This document shows, one piece after another, positions 33,939-43,383 of a stretch of 64,000 nucleotides of DNA. The DNA comes from Anthropogastromicrobium sp050944455 (GTDB lineage Bacteria; Bacillota; Clostridia; Lachnospirales; Lachnospiraceae). Within the stretch, counting starts at the first letter, position 1; each line of letters opens with the position of its first letter. The notes under the pieces were generated by a model that saw only the letters and a list, made by a program, of their open reading frames with translations, ran no database searches and was not told the DNA's origin. A program made the position numbers and the translations under genes. The stretch is from the NCBI GenBank assembly GCA_050944455.1, contig JBMNRC010000016.1:3788-67787 (forward strand), in the 5' to 3' direction.

Positions 33939-35741
33939 ATGGCAGTGAAATCGTATATCAAAGATTATCCGCGTCCCCAGCTGGTCCGTCCGGCCTGGGA
34001 AAATCTGAACGGAAACTGGGACTTCGCCTTTGATGACGGCGACGCCGGAACCGGCGCGGGATGGTTCCGCGGGTTCGAGCCGCAAAAGCAGATCAGGGTC
34101 CCGTTTACCTATGAGACAGAGCTTTCGGGAATCCATGACGAGACGCGGCATGACCATGTCTGGTACCAGAAAAAGGTCAGGCTCACGCCGGAGACGGGAA
34201 AGAAAGTCCTTCTTCACTTTGAGGGAAGCGACTATCTCACCAGCGTCTGGATCAACGGCGTGTATGCCGGGAACCACAAGGGCGGATACGCGAGATTTAC
34301 TTTTGATATCACGCCCTGGATCCGCGAAGGCGAAAACCTGATTGTCGTCAAAGCGGACGATTCGTTCAGCGAGGAGCAGGCCCGCGGAAAACAGAGGTGG
34401 AGAAAAGAGAACTTCGCCTGCTGGTATGTCCAGACCACCGGTATCTGGAAGACCGTCTGGCTGGAAACCGTCCCTGATGTCTATGTCAGCAGCCTGAAAC
34501 TCACTCCGGATGTGAAGAACGGGGAGATCGACATCGAGGCTCTGGTCGCCGGAGCGGAGGACGTCCAGGCGGCTCCGGGGCAGGGGAAGGAACTGATGCT
34601 GTCGGCTGAGATATCCTTCGCGGACGAATCTGTCGCAAAGGCGTCGGTGCAGGTGCATGACGGAAAGGCTTCCCTGAAGGTCAGCGTATCCCACTCCGCG
34701 GATTTCGGGCGCAATGTCCGTCTCTGGTCGCCGAGGGATCCGGCGCTGTACGACCTGAAAGTCAGCCTGACCGCCGACGGAAAGCCGGAGGATGAAGTGC
34801 TTTCGTACTTCGGAATGCGCGATATCAGGATTGAAAAGGGAAACGTCCTTCTCAACGGCGCGCCTCTGTATCAGCGGCTGATTCTTGATCAGGGCTACTG
34901 GAAGGACTCCGGGATCACGGCACCGGACGAGGAAGCCCTGATCGAAGATATCGACAAGATCCAGAAACTTGGCTTCAACGGCGTCCGCAAGCACATGAAG
35001 GTGGAAGACGAGAGATTCCTGTACTGGGCGGATGTGAAGGGCCTTCTCGTGTGGAGCGAGATGGCGGCGTTCTATGAATTCACCGACAATTCCGTTCAGG
35101 AATACACCGCCGAGTGGATGGAAGTGGTCCGTCAGAATTACAGCCATCCGGCCATCATTACCTGGACGCCGTTCAACGAGTCCTGGGGCGTGCCGCAGAT
35201 CAAAACCGATGAAAAACAGCAGCATTTCACCGAGGCGATCTATTACCTGACCAAGAGCTTTGATTCCATGCGGCCTGTCATCACCAACGACGGATGGGAG
35301 CATACGATTTCGGATATCATCACACTTCACGACTATGAGGAGGACGGGGAAACCTTCCTTGAGCGCTACCTGAACCACAAAGATGAGCTCATGGATGACG
35401 AAATCTTCCACAGCGGATTCAAATCCGCGATTGCGGACGGATACAGCTACCACGGCCAGCCGGTGATCATCAGTGAGTACGGCGGCATCGCCTTCTCGAA
35501 GAGAGGCGAAGGCGAGTGGGGTTACGGCAACGGCGTGAAGGACGAGGAAGCCTTTGTGAAGCGGTATGACAGGATCACCACGGCAATCCGCAGCGTACCC
35601 TGGATTGTCGGATTCTGCTACACGCAGGTTTCTGATGTTCAGCAGGAGGTCAACGGCCTGATGACGATGGAGAGAAACTTCAAAGTGACCCCGGAGAAGA
35701 TTGCCGCGATAAACACGAAAAAGACTCCGTTCCATGCCTGA
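33939..35741 (+). CDS. glycoside hydrolase family 2 (beta-glycosidase)
   Basis: 600 residues, intracellular (no signal peptide). ATG 33939 follows CGGAGGGAGGAAAA. Domain order: sugar-binding jelly-roll (about 1-190: YPRPQLVRPAWENLNGNWDF, SVWINGVYAGNHKGGYARF, YVQTTGIWKTVWLE), Ig-like domain (about 190-300) and TIM barrel (310-600). Catalytic acid/base Glu in TWTPFNESWGVP (near residue 425) and nucleophile Glu in PVIISEYGGIAF (near 525). Shorter than classical beta-galactosidases because C-terminal domains are absent. It lies 120 bases downstream of the importer/acyltransferase unit in the same direction and is closed by a strong terminator, so it probably cleaves the imported sugar. Exact specificity is unknown. 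Confidence 0.9.
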   Translation: MAVKSYIKDYPRPQLVRPAWENLNGNWDFAFDDGDAGTGAGWFRGFEPQKQIRVPFTYETELSGIHDETRHDHVWYQKKVRLTPETGKKVLLHFEGSDYLTSVWINGVYAGNHKGGYARFTFDITPWIREGENLIVVKADDSFSEEQARGKQRWRKENFACWYVQTTGIWKTVWLETVPDVYVSSLKLTPDVKNGEIDIEALVAGAEDVQAAPGQGKELMLSAEISFADESVAKASVQVHDGKASLKVSVSHSADFGRNVRLWSPRDPALYDLKVSLTADGKPEDEVLSYFGMRDIRIEKGNVLLNGAPLYQRLILDQGYWKDSGITAPDEEALIEDIDKIQKLGFNGVRKHMKVEDERFLYWADVKGLLVWSEMAAFYEFTDNSVQEYTAEWMEVVRQNYSHPAIITWTPFNESWGVPQIKTDEKQQHFTEAIYYLTKSFDSMRPVITNDGWEHTISDIITLHDYEEDGETFLERYLNHKDELMDDEIFHSGFKSAIADGYSYHGQPVIISEYGGIAFSKRGEGEWGYGNGVKDEEAFVKRYDRITTAIRSVPWIVGFCYTQVSDVQQEVNGLMTMERNFKVTPEKIAAINTKKTPFHA

Positions 35742-35808
35742 AATCAGGATCCGCCGCGATAAGCCTGTGAGATTCATCTGCGCTGACGGAGAGAGTACCT
35801 GAAACCAT

Positions 35809-35840
35809 GGCCCGCCGGGTTAAACCGGCGGGTCTTTTTT
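35809..35840 (+). terminator. rho-independent terminator after the second GH2 gene
   Basis: CCCGCCGG (35811-35818), loop GTTAAA, CCGGCGGG (35825-35832), extended by a G-T and a G-C pair; tail CTTTTTT. Confidence 0.85.
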
Positions 35841-36034
35841 GGAATAAATTTCTCCGATGCCGTTCTCTGACGGCGGCGCGCCCCGGGCAGAACCCGGCAG
35901 CGGCGGCTCGCTCACTATTTTTTCAGGCTGTTTCGCGATAATGACGCGGAACAGCGGAGATGAGGACACGCTCTGCATGCCGGATTTTCCGCCCGCTATC
36001 CGGCTGCCGATTCGTGTTTGTCTATTTTTCAGAC

Positions 36035-36063
36035 TTGACAGATGATATCCGCCTCTATAAAAT
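36035..36063 (+). promoter_or_regulatory. sigma-A promoter of the uracil permease gene
   Basis: A perfect TTGACA (36035-36040) and TAAAAT (36058-36063) with 17-bp spacing. An alternative -10 (TATAAA) would leave only 15 bp. Confidence 0.7.
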
Positions 36064-36069
36064 CACTTG

Positions 36070-36179
36070 GAATGGCCGGACGAAACGAACGGCCGACAGT
36101 CCTGCGCCTGAATCGGCGCGGCGGATGTCGGGAACCGCAATTTTTCCGTACATCCCTATCACATGATTACGGAGGGGTT
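36070..36179 (+). promoter_or_regulatory. structured 5' leader of the uracil permease gene
   Basis: About 110 nt with several short stems: GGCCG (36074-36078) with CGGCC (36090-36094) and GCGCC with GGCGC around 36104-36120. The length and the gene served would suit a pyrimidine-responsive leader, but I do not find a PyrR-binding consensus or a known riboswitch core by eye. Confidence 0.3.
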
Positions 36180-37619
36180 ATGGCAAAAAAGGAAACTGTT
36201 CAGATCGGACAGAAGGGAATCGACGATGCCCGCGTGCTCGGCACCGGCAGAATGGTGATTCTCGGGCTGCAGCACACATTCGCCATGTTCGGCGCGACGG
36301 TTCTGGTACCGCTGCTGACCGGCCTGGATATGCAGACAACGCTGCTGATGGCCGGGCTCGGGACTCTGCTGTTTCACCTGATTACCGGGCGCAAGGTACC
36401 GATTTTCCTCGGATCTTCCTTCGCTTTTCTCGGCGGTTACGCGGCAGTGAAGGCAATGACGGACGCGGCGGGGCTGCCGTGGACGGAAGGGATTCCCTAC
36501 GCCTGCCTCGGCGTAGCCGTCGCCGGGCTGGTTTATCTGATTCTGGCAGGCTTCTTTGCAGCGTTTGACGTCCGGAAAGTCATGCGGTTCTTCCCGCCGG
36601 TTGTCACCGGCCCGATCATCATCGCTATCGGCCTGAGCCTGGCCGGCAGCGCGGTCAGCAACTGCAGCACCAACTGGCTCATCGCGGTCATTTCCCTTGC
36701 GGTCGTCATCATCTGCAACATCTGGGGCCGCGGAATGATCAAGATCATCCCGATTCTGATGGGCGTCGCGGTCGGCGTGCTTGTGTCGGTGGTCCTAGCC
36801 CTGGCTGCCGGACAAACGGTTTCCATTGATGGATCAGACGTCATCTGCATTGCGGGAAACACATCGCTGCAGCTTTTCTCCGAGGACAAAATCGAAGCCC
36901 TGAAGCAGGCGGCATGGTTCGGCCTGCCGGTCAAACGTTCCGAGATGATTTTCGGCAATATCCATAACGCGGAACTGGCGGTGAGCGCCATCGTGGCGGT
37001 TGTCCCGATCTCCTTCGCTTCCATGATGGAGCACATCGGGGATATCTCCGCCGTCAGCGCGACAACCGAACATAACTTCCTCGCGGACCCGGGGCTCAAG
37101 CGCACCCTCGTCGGAGACGGCCTCGCAACCACATTCTCGGCGCTGTTCGGAGGACCGGCAAACACCACTTACGGTGAGAATACCGGCGTTCTCGCGCTGA
37201 CCAAGGTTTACGATCCAAAGGTGGTCCGCATTGCGGCGTGCTTCGCGATCCTGCTGTCTTTCTCCCCGAAGATCGCCGCGGCTATCAATCTGCTTCCGAC
37301 TTCCGTGATCGGCGGCATTTCCTTCATCCTTTACGGGATGATCTCCGGCGTCGGTATCCGGAACGTTGTTGAAAACCAGGTGGACTTCACCAAGTCCCGC
37401 AACCTGATCATCACAGCGGTCATTCTGGTCTGCGCTCTCGGCATCACCGACGGCTTTACATTCAAGATCGGCAGCTTCAACATTACCCTTACGGCTCTCG
37501 CCATCGCGGCAATCGCGGGTATCGTCCTGAACGCCATTCTTCCGGGCAACGATTACGAGTTTAAGATGGAAGATTATCAGAACGGCAAGGACGCCACAAA
37601 AGTGGGAGACAGCAACTGA
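36180..37619 (+). CDS. uraA: uracil permease (nucleobase:cation symporter 2 family)
   Basis: Takes up uracil with protons across the cytoplasmic membrane. 479 residues from ATG 36180, preceded by GGAGGGG; the long open frame upstream to 36042 crosses the promoter and is not coding. About 14 membrane segments. Family motifs: LGLQHTFAMFGATVLVPLLTG, PIFLGSSFAFLGG, FPPVVTGPIIIAIGLSLAG, ISFASMMEHIGDISAVS (with the substrate-binding Glu-His) and FGGPANTTYGENTGVLALT. The last motif points to uracil rather than xanthine permeases. Monocistronic with its own promoter. Confidence 0.88.
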   Translation: MAKKETVQIGQKGIDDARVLGTGRMVILGLQHTFAMFGATVLVPLLTGLDMQTTLLMAGLGTLLFHLITGRKVPIFLGSSFAFLGGYAAVKAMTDAAGLPWTEGIPYACLGVAVAGLVYLILAGFFAAFDVRKVMRFFPPVVTGPIIIAIGLSLAGSAVSNCSTNWLIAVISLAVVIICNIWGRGMIKIIPILMGVAVGVLVSVVLALAAGQTVSIDGSDVICIAGNTSLQLFSEDKIEALKQAAWFGLPVKRSEMIFGNIHNAELAVSAIVAVVPISFASMMEHIGDISAVSATTEHNFLADPGLKRTLVGDGLATTFSALFGGPANTTYGENTGVLALTKVYDPKVVRIAACFAILLSFSPKIAAAINLLPTSVIGGISFILYGMISGVGIRNVVENQVDFTKSRNLIITAVILVCALGITDGFTFKIGSFNITLTALAIAAIAGIVLNAILPGNDYEFKMEDYQNGKDATKVGDSN

Positions 37620-37722
37620 GATTCCGGATCCCTCCATCCGAACGGAGGAGATGCAAATAGCGGGCTGGAAACCAGGCGTCCCGTCATTCCGGCTTGTTTC
37701 AGCGCCAGATTTTGGAATTATC

Positions 37723-37752
37723 TGTCAAAAACTTTCGCATTTATGTTATAAT
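37723..37752 (+). promoter_or_regulatory. extended -10 promoter of rfbA
   Basis: TGTTATAAT (37744-37752) is an extended -10 with perfect hexamer; TGTCAA (37723-37728) is a weak -35 at 18 bp. Confidence 0.7.
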
Positions 37753-37754
37753 GG

Positions 37755-37785
37755 CGCCGGCAGTGCCGTTAAGGCACGGCCGGCG
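37755..37785 (+). promoter_or_regulatory. hairpin at the start of the rfbA transcript
   Basis: CGCCGGC-A-GTGCC (37755-37767) pairs with GGCAC-G-GCCGGCG (37773-37785): 12 bp with one internal mismatch and a five-base loop. It begins where transcription should begin and is followed by GTTCATTTT. It could be a stabilising 5' hairpin or an early attenuator. A second palindrome (AAGCCGCGGCTT, around 37883-37894) lies later in the leader. Confidence 0.5.
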
Positions 37786-37937
37786 GTTCATTTTGCCCGT
37801 ATGGCCTTTTCAGTTTAGGACGGAATGATCCGGCAAAGATGAAGAACGGCAGCATGATCTGCCGCAGTCAGCGCGCGGCAGCAAGCCGCGGCTTGCCACT
37901 GTACAGTGTTCAGTCACAAAATCATAAGGAGACATTC

Positions 37938-38831
37938 ATGAAAGGAATTATTCTTGCGGGAGGCAGCGGTACGAGACTGTATCCGCTCACGCGCGTCACA
38001 TCTAAACAGCTTCTGCCGATTTATGATAAACCGATGATCTATTATCCGCTTTCGGTGCTGATGAATGCGGGTATCCGCGAGATCCTGATCATTTCCACGC
38101 CGGCGGACACTCCGCGGTTTGAGGAGCTGCTGGGAGACGGCCATGAGTTCGGCATCGAGCTTACCTACGCGGTGCAGCCGAAGCCGGAAGGCCTTGCGCA
38201 GGCGTTCCTGATCGGCGAGGAATTCATCGGCGGGCAGAGCGTCGCCATGGTTCTCGGCGACAATATTTTCGAGGGTAACGGGCTGAATGAGCGCCTCCGC
38301 GCGGCTGCTGCCAGAAAGCACGGAGCGACTGTTTTCGGCTACTATGTTGACGACCCGGAGCGCTTCGGCATCGTGGAGTTCGACAGCACGGGCAAGGCGG
38401 TATCGATCGAGGAGAAGCCGGAAAAGCCGAAGAGCAATTACGCGGTCACGGGATTGTACTTCTACGATGAAAATGTCGTGGAGTACGCGAAATCGCTGAA
38501 GCCGTCCGCCAGAGGAGAGCTGGAGATCACCGACCTCAACCGCATCTATCTGGAGAAGGGAGAGCTTACGGTGGAACTGCTCGGCCAGGGATTCACCTGG
38601 CTGGACACCGGAACGCACGAGTCCCTGGTCGACGCGACGAATTTCGTCAAGACCATCGAATCCCACCAGCACAGAAAAATCGCCTGCCTGGAGGAGATCG
38701 CGTATCTTCACGGCTGGATCACCCGTGATCAGCTGGCGGAGGCATACGAGCTCTACAAGAAAAACCAGTATGGCGCTTACCTGAAAGCCGTCATGGACGG
38801 CAAATTCATTGACAAGGTGAACAGGAGCTGA
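37938..38831 (+). CDS. rfbA: glucose-1-phosphate thymidylyltransferase
   Basis: Makes dTDP-glucose from dTTP and glucose-1-phosphate, the first step towards dTDP-L-rhamnose and other deoxysugars of surface polysaccharides. 297 residues; ATG 37938 follows TAAGGAG. The opening MKGIILAGGSGTRLYPLTRV and the SKQLLPIYDKPMIYYPLS block are diagnostic, as is VLGDNIFEGNGLNERL. The open frame to 37839 lacks a ribosome site. rfbB follows after 197 bases; rfbC and rfbD are not in the window. Confidence 0.96.
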   Translation: MKGIILAGGSGTRLYPLTRVTSKQLLPIYDKPMIYYPLSVLMNAGIREILIISTPADTPRFEELLGDGHEFGIELTYAVQPKPEGLAQAFLIGEEFIGGQSVAMVLGDNIFEGNGLNERLRAAAARKHGATVFGYYVDDPERFGIVEFDSTGKAVSIEEKPEKPKSNYAVTGLYFYDENVVEYAKSLKPSARGELEITDLNRIYLEKGELTVELLGQGFTWLDTGTHESLVDATNFVKTIESHQHRKIACLEEIAYLHGWITRDQLAEAYELYKKNQYGAYLKAVMDGKFIDKVNRS

Positions 38832-39028
38832 GGAGCGGGCGAGGCGGCAGGATCCGCCGACGGGACACCCGGATATGAGGCAGACCGGCCGCTGTTCTGA
38901 CGCCATCGGTCAAAGCCGGCGGAACACAATCCTGCGTGGCTGTATCTGATGGCAAGATCAGGCTGCCGGCCCGAAAGCCTGCGGCAGGCGGCAGAAAATT
39001 CAAGTAAAGAGAGGCAGAGGAGCACAGA

Positions 39029-40060
39029 ATGAAAATTTGCGTAACAGGCGGCGCCGGCTTTATCGGCGGAAACTTCGTCCAGTACATGGTCAATACTTAT
39101 CCGGAAGATGAGATCGTCAACCTCGATCTTCTCACCTATGCCGGCAACCTCGAAACCTTAAAGCCGGTGGAGAACAAGCCGAACTATAAGTTCGTGCGCG
39201 GCGACATCGCCGACAAGGATTTCATCATGGATCTCTTTGCGAAGGAGAAATTCGACGTTGTCGTCAATTTCGCCGCGGAGAGCCATGTGGACCGTTCGAT
39301 TGAAAATCCGGATATCTTTGTGCATTCCAACGTGCTGGGAACCGTAACCCTGCTGAACGCGTGCAGAAAGTACGGAATCAGACGCTATCACCAGGTATCC
39401 ACCGACGAGGTTTACGGAGATCTTCCGCTGGACCGCCCCGACCTTTTCTTCACGGAGGAGACGCCGATTCATACGAGCAGCCCGTACTCTGCTTCGAAAG
39501 CGAGCGCGGACCTGTTCGTCATGGCTTACCACAGAACTTTCGGCCTTCCGACGACCATTTCCCGCTGCTCCAACAATTACGGCCCGTATCATTTCCCGGA
39601 AAAGCTCATTCCGCTGGTGATCAGCCGCGCGCTGGCCGACGAGGAAATCCCGGTATATGGTACTGGCGCGAATGTCCGCGACTGGCTTTACGTGACAGAC
39701 CACTGCAAGGCCATCGACCTGATTATCCGCAAGGGCAGGGAAGGCGAAGTGTATAACATCGGCGGACACAACGAGCGCACGAACCTTGAGGTTGTGAAGA
39801 CCATTCTCCACGCGCTCAACAAGCCGGAAAGCCTGATCAAATTTGTCTCCGACCGGCCCGGCCACGACAGGAGATACGCGATGGATCCCACCAAGATTGA
39901 GACCGAGCTTGGATGGAAACCGGAGTACACTTTCGACACCGGCATTCCGAAGACGATCGACTGGTATCTCAACAACAAAGAGTGGTGGGAGCACATTGTC
40001 AGCGGTGAGTACCAGAACTATTTCAACAAGATGTACGGGAAACGCCTGGAGAACAAGTAA
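39029..40060 (+). CDS. rfbB: dTDP-glucose 4,6-dehydratase
   Basis: Converts dTDP-glucose to dTDP-4-keto-6-deoxyglucose using tightly bound NAD. 343 residues; ATG 39029 follows CAGAGGAGC. Short-chain dehydrogenase/extended fold: Rossmann loop TGGAGFIGGNFVQYM at residues 5-19, AAESHVDRSI, catalytic STDEVYGDLP and Tyr-x3-Lys in SPYSASKASAD. Followed by a GC-rich terminator-like hairpin. With rfbA it makes the precursor common to rhamnose and other deoxysugars; the later enzymes must be encoded elsewhere. Confidence 0.97.
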   Translation: MKICVTGGAGFIGGNFVQYMVNTYPEDEIVNLDLLTYAGNLETLKPVENKPNYKFVRGDIADKDFIMDLFAKEKFDVVVNFAAESHVDRSIENPDIFVHSNVLGTVTLLNACRKYGIRRYHQVSTDEVYGDLPLDRPDLFFTEETPIHTSSPYSASKASADLFVMAYHRTFGLPTTISRCSNNYGPYHFPEKLIPLVISRALADEEIPVYGTGANVRDWLYVTDHCKAIDLIIRKGREGEVYNIGGHNERTNLEVVKTILHALNKPESLIKFVSDRPGHDRRYAMDPTKIETELGWKPEYTFDTGIPKTIDWYLNNKEWWEHIVSGEYQNYFNKMYGKRLENK

Positions 40061-40110
40061 TTTCTGTCCGGCGCGCCTCATGTCTGAAGGCGGGCAGCTG
40101 AGCTGAATTC

Positions 40111-40146
40111 AAGCGCCGCGGCAGCAGCCGCGGCGCGTTTCAGTTT
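40111..40146 (+). terminator. probable terminator after rfbB
   Basis: GCGCCGCGGC (40113-40122), loop AGCA, GCCGCGGCGC (40127-40136), then GTTTCAGTTT; a strong stem with an imperfect T-tail. Confidence 0.6.
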
Positions 40147-40186
40147 ATCGGCTCTGGCGCGCACTCCCGTGCGGAAAGGCAGTTTA

Positions 40187-40678
40187 TTGAATCGAAAAAG
40201 AATTATCCTGACGGTCCTGATTATTCTGTGGGCCGGGACGATTTTCTGGTTTTCGTCCCAGATCGGCTCGGTTTCTTCCTCGACGAGCGGAAGAATTGTC
40301 CAGAAAGTGATCAACCGCTTTTTCCCGCAGATGAACATCATCTCACCGCAGGGATACCAGTATTTTTACACCCGCGTCAGCTTTCTGGTCAGAAAGACGG
40401 CCCATTATTCAGAATATCTGATTCTGGCCGTCCTGCTGTTTTCCTGGTTCAAAGCCGGCAGATGCGGCTACATCCTTTCAGCGTTTCTGGGCTGGCTGCT
40501 TTCGACGGTTTATGCCTGGACGGATGAGTTTCACCAGACTTTTGTCAGCGGCCGGTCGCCGATGCTCCGGGACACCGTCATCGACTCGGCGGGAGCGCTC
40601 ACCGGAGTGATCGTTATGATGATCCTGACCGCCGCGTTCGCATATGCGAGAGGAAAAAGCCGGAGAGAGCTAACCTGA
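40187..40678 (+). CDS. VanZ-family membrane protein
   Basis: 163 residues if the TTG at 40187 is used, which follows GGAAAGG by 8 bases; the GTG at 40169 is the alternative and would overlap that ribosome site. Four membrane segments, with the VanZ features FWFSSQIGSVSS after the first helix, VRKTAHYSEYLILAVLL in the second, and the STVYAWTDEFHQTFVSGRSPMLRDTVIDSAGALTG block. VanZ lowers teicoplanin sensitivity in enterococci, but most relatives have unknown function in the cell envelope. Stands between rfbB and hisC in the same direction; 85 bases precede hisC. Confidence 0.82.
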   Translation: MNRKRIILTVLIILWAGTIFWFSSQIGSVSSSTSGRIVQKVINRFFPQMNIISPQGYQYFYTRVSFLVRKTAHYSEYLILAVLLFSWFKAGRCGYILSAFLGWLLSTVYAWTDEFHQTFVSGRSPMLRDTVIDSAGALTGVIVMMILTAAFAYARGKSRRELT

Positions 40679-40763
40679 TAGTATCTATCCGGAACGGGAA
40701 GGCACAGAACGCCGGCCTGTTCCGGTCCCCTCGCGGAATATCCGCGCAAAACAGGAGGGACTT

Positions 40764-41843
40764 ATGCAGAACTGGAGAGAAAATGTCCGGACGATGGTGC
40801 CGTATGTCCCCGGCGAACAGCCGAAGAGCGGAAACGTCATCAAACTCAATACCAATGAAAATCCGTATCCGCCGGCCCCGGAAGTTTCCGGGGCGATCAG
40901 GCGGATGAGCGCGGAAAGCATGCGCCTCTACCCTGATCCCTCTTCAACGGAACTGAAGAGCGTTCTCGCCAGGCGGTACGGCGTCGGGGAAAACCAGATT
41001 TTCGTCGGAGTCGGCTCCGACGACGTTCTGTCGATGTCGTTCCTGACTTTCTTCAACAGCAAAAAACCGATCCTGTTCCCGGATATCACCTATTCCTTCT
41101 ACGACGTCTGGGCGGACCTGTACCGGATTCCCTATCTGCTCCGGCCCCTGAAAGACGATTTTCGCATCCGCCGGGAGGATTATTATCTCGTGAACGGCGG
41201 TATTGTTTTCCCCAATCCGAACGCTCCCACAGGACTTTACGAAAACCTGGACCTGGTGGAAGATATCCTGAAGCATAATCCGGACGTTGTCGTCATCGTG
41301 GATGAAGCGTACATCGATTTTGCCGGGGCTCCCTCCGCCATTTCGCTGGTTCCGAAGTACGAGAACCTGCTGGTTGTCCAGACATTCTCCAAGTCCCGCT
41401 CGCTGGCCGGCATGCGCATCGGATTCGCCGTCGGTTCCGAAGCGCTGATCTCCGCTCTGAATGATGTCCGAAACTCTTTCAACTCCTATACCATGAGCAG
41501 GGCCGCGCAGGAAATCGGCACGGCCTCGGTGCTCAACGAGGCTTATTTCAGGGAGACCACGGAGAAAATCATCCGCACAAGGGAACAGGCCAAAAAAGAC
41601 CTGTCGGAACTCGGATTCACTTATCCGGATTCGTCGTCGAACTTTATTTTCGCGGCGCACCGGAGCGTTCCCGCAAAGGTCCTGTTTGCGGAGCTGAAAA
41701 AGAGAAACATTTATGTCAGGTATTTCGACAGGCCGAGGATCAGCAATTATCTGCGCATCACCGTCGGGACAGACAGCCAGATGGCCGCGCTGAAGGAGGC
41801 GCTGTCGCAGATCATCGCGGAGCAGGAAAATCAACGCGGCTGA
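40764..41843 (+). CDS. hisC: histidinol-phosphate aminotransferase
   Basis: PLP enzyme that transaminates imidazole acetol phosphate to histidinol phosphate in histidine synthesis. 359 residues; ATG 40764 follows ACAGGAGGGA. Visible: IKLNTNENPYPPAP near residue 29, FPNPNAPTG (substrate/PLP binding), VDEAYIDFAG, and TFSKSRSLAGMRIGF with the PLP lysine near residue 215. It is separated from other his genes and sits just before the hydrogenase gene (14 bases), which makes an aromatic or other amino acid role possible too. Confidence 0.9.
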   Translation: MQNWRENVRTMVPYVPGEQPKSGNVIKLNTNENPYPPAPEVSGAIRRMSAESMRLYPDPSSTELKSVLARRYGVGENQIFVGVGSDDVLSMSFLTFFNSKKPILFPDITYSFYDVWADLYRIPYLLRPLKDDFRIRREDYYLVNGGIVFPNPNAPTGLYENLDLVEDILKHNPDVVVIVDEAYIDFAGAPSAISLVPKYENLLVVQTFSKSRSLAGMRIGFAVGSEALISALNDVRNSFNSYTMSRAAQEIGTASVLNEAYFRETTEKIIRTREQAKKDLSELGFTYPDSSSNFIFAAHRSVPAKVLFAELKKRNIYVRYFDRPRISNYLRITVGTDSQMAALKEALSQIIAEQENQRG

Positions 41844-41857
41844 GGGGAGGACTGCAG

Positions 41858-43366
41858 ATGAGAGGAGTGTACAGCAGCAAGGCGAAAGGGCGCCATGACG
41901 TTTTCAGGGCGGTCGCGAAGCTGGCGTTCGAGGGTGATGACCTGAAAAAAATTGATGAAATTCCCTACGAGCTGGTCAGGAGCGAAGCCGGGGAAAGCTA
42001 CGACAACATCTTTCTGGAGAGAGCGGTCATCGGGGAACGCCTGAGGGCCGCGCTGGGCCTCCCGATCCGGGACGGCTCCGAGTACAAGCTGATCTCGGAC
42101 GGCGTGGAGAACGCTTCGACAGAAGAGAGCTACTACACTCCGCCACTGATCAATATCATCAAATTCGCGTGCCACGCCTGCCCGGACCATGTGACGGTGG
42201 TGACCAATCTGTGCCAGAACTGCATCGAGCATCCGTGCCGGGAAGTCTGCCCGAAGCACGCCGTGAGTCTGGGCAACAAACAGTCCGTCATCGACCGGTC
42301 CAAATGCGTGAACTGCGGCAGATGCATCTCGGCCTGCCCCTATAACGCGATTGTCCGGATGGACCGCCCGTGCATCAAAGCCTGCGGTATGGGCGCGATC
42401 AAAGAAGATGAGAATGGGCGTGCCGATATCGACTACACGCGCTGCGTCGCCTGCGGCATGTGCCTCGTGAGCTGCCCTTTTTCCGCCATCGTGGACAAGA
42501 GTCAGATTTACCAGATGATCATGGCGCTGAAGGATAAGAGCAGACCTGTATACGCTGTAGTCGCGCCTTCTTTCGCGGGCCAGTTCGGCCCGAAGTGCGA
42601 CCAGCAGCATATGCGGGCGGCGCTGAAGAAAATCGGTTTTGCCGATATGGTTGAGGTGGCGGTCGGGGCAGACCTCTGCACCATCCAGGAAGCGAGAGAT
42701 TACATCCACGAAGTGCCGGACCAGATTCCCTTCATGGGAACTTCGTGCTGCCCGGCCTGGTCGGTGATGGCCAAGACGCTGTTCCCGAAATACGCGGACT
42801 GCATTTCGATGACCCTGACGCCGATGGTTTTTGCGGCCAGGATGACCAGAAAACAGCATCCGGGCTGCCGGACAGTTTTTATCGGACCCTGCGCGGCGAA
42901 AAAACTGGAAGCCAGGCGGAGAACCGTTCGCAGCGAGGTGGATTTCGTGCTGACGTTTGAGGAGATGTCCGGCGTGTTTGACGCGGCCGGAATCTCCTTC
43001 GACGATCTTTTGACCGAACCCTCCCGGGAGGATTCCTCCTCTGAGGGCAAGGGATTCGCGGCGGGGGGAGGCGTTGCCGGAGCGGTCATCGACCGCATCC
43101 ATACGATCAGCCCGGGAAGAGAAGTGCCGACCGCGAGAGCGGAAGGCCTTGCGGACTGCCGCAGGATGATGCAGCTGGCAGCAGCCGGAAAATACAACGG
43201 CTACCTTCTGGAAGGCATGGGATGTCCCGGAGGCTGTATCGGCGGTTCCGGCGTCCTCCAGGATATCAGGAAATCGGCGGCAACTCTCCAGAAACAGATG
43301 GAGCAGTCGCAGAAAAAACATTCGGGTGATTCGGAATACCAGAATTACATGGATCTTCTCTACTGA
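41858..43366 (+). CDS. monomeric [FeFe] hydrogenase, group B type
   Basis: Handles H2 at a di-iron H-cluster. 502 residues. N-terminal region (1-95) without recognised motif, then cysteines for [4Fe-4S] clusters (CQNCIEHPCREVCP, CVNCGRCISACP, CVACGMCLVSCP; about residues 115-210), then the H-cluster domain with the three loops: TSCCPAW (near 296), FIGPCAAKK (near 342) and EGMGCPGGCIGGSG (near 450). This order and length fit the group B (B1/B3) hydrogenases of Clostridia, whose redox partner is unknown but is likely ferredoxin. ATG 41858 follows GGGGAGGA, 14 bases after hisC. An ECF-type membrane protein follows 17 bases later. Maturases (HydE/F/G) are not in the window. Confidence 0.92.
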   Translation: MRGVYSSKAKGRHDVFRAVAKLAFEGDDLKKIDEIPYELVRSEAGESYDNIFLERAVIGERLRAALGLPIRDGSEYKLISDGVENASTEESYYTPPLINIIKFACHACPDHVTVVTNLCQNCIEHPCREVCPKHAVSLGNKQSVIDRSKCVNCGRCISACPYNAIVRMDRPCIKACGMGAIKEDENGRADIDYTRCVACGMCLVSCPFSAIVDKSQIYQMIMALKDKSRPVYAVVAPSFAGQFGPKCDQQHMRAALKKIGFADMVEVAVGADLCTIQEARDYIHEVPDQIPFMGTSCCPAWSVMAKTLFPKYADCISMTLTPMVFAARMTRKQHPGCRTVFIGPCAAKKLEARRRTVRSEVDFVLTFEEMSGVFDAAGISFDDLLTEPSREDSSSEGKGFAAGGGVAGAVIDRIHTISPGREVPTARAEGLADCRRMMQLAAAGKYNGYLLEGMGCPGGCIGGSGVLQDIRKSAATLQKQMEQSQKKHSGDSEYQNYMDLLY

Positions 43367-43383
43367 ACCGCCGGAGGATAACG

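Noticed and set aside
33612..35777. 721-residue open frame on the minus strand opposite the second GH2 gene
   Set aside because: Antisense shadow; the GH2 catalytic motifs are on the plus strand.
36070..36179. Known riboswitch or PyrR site in the uracil permease leader
   Set aside because: Short stems are present, but I could not match a purine, PRPP, ppGpp or PyrR-binding core. Kept only as a low-confidence leader.
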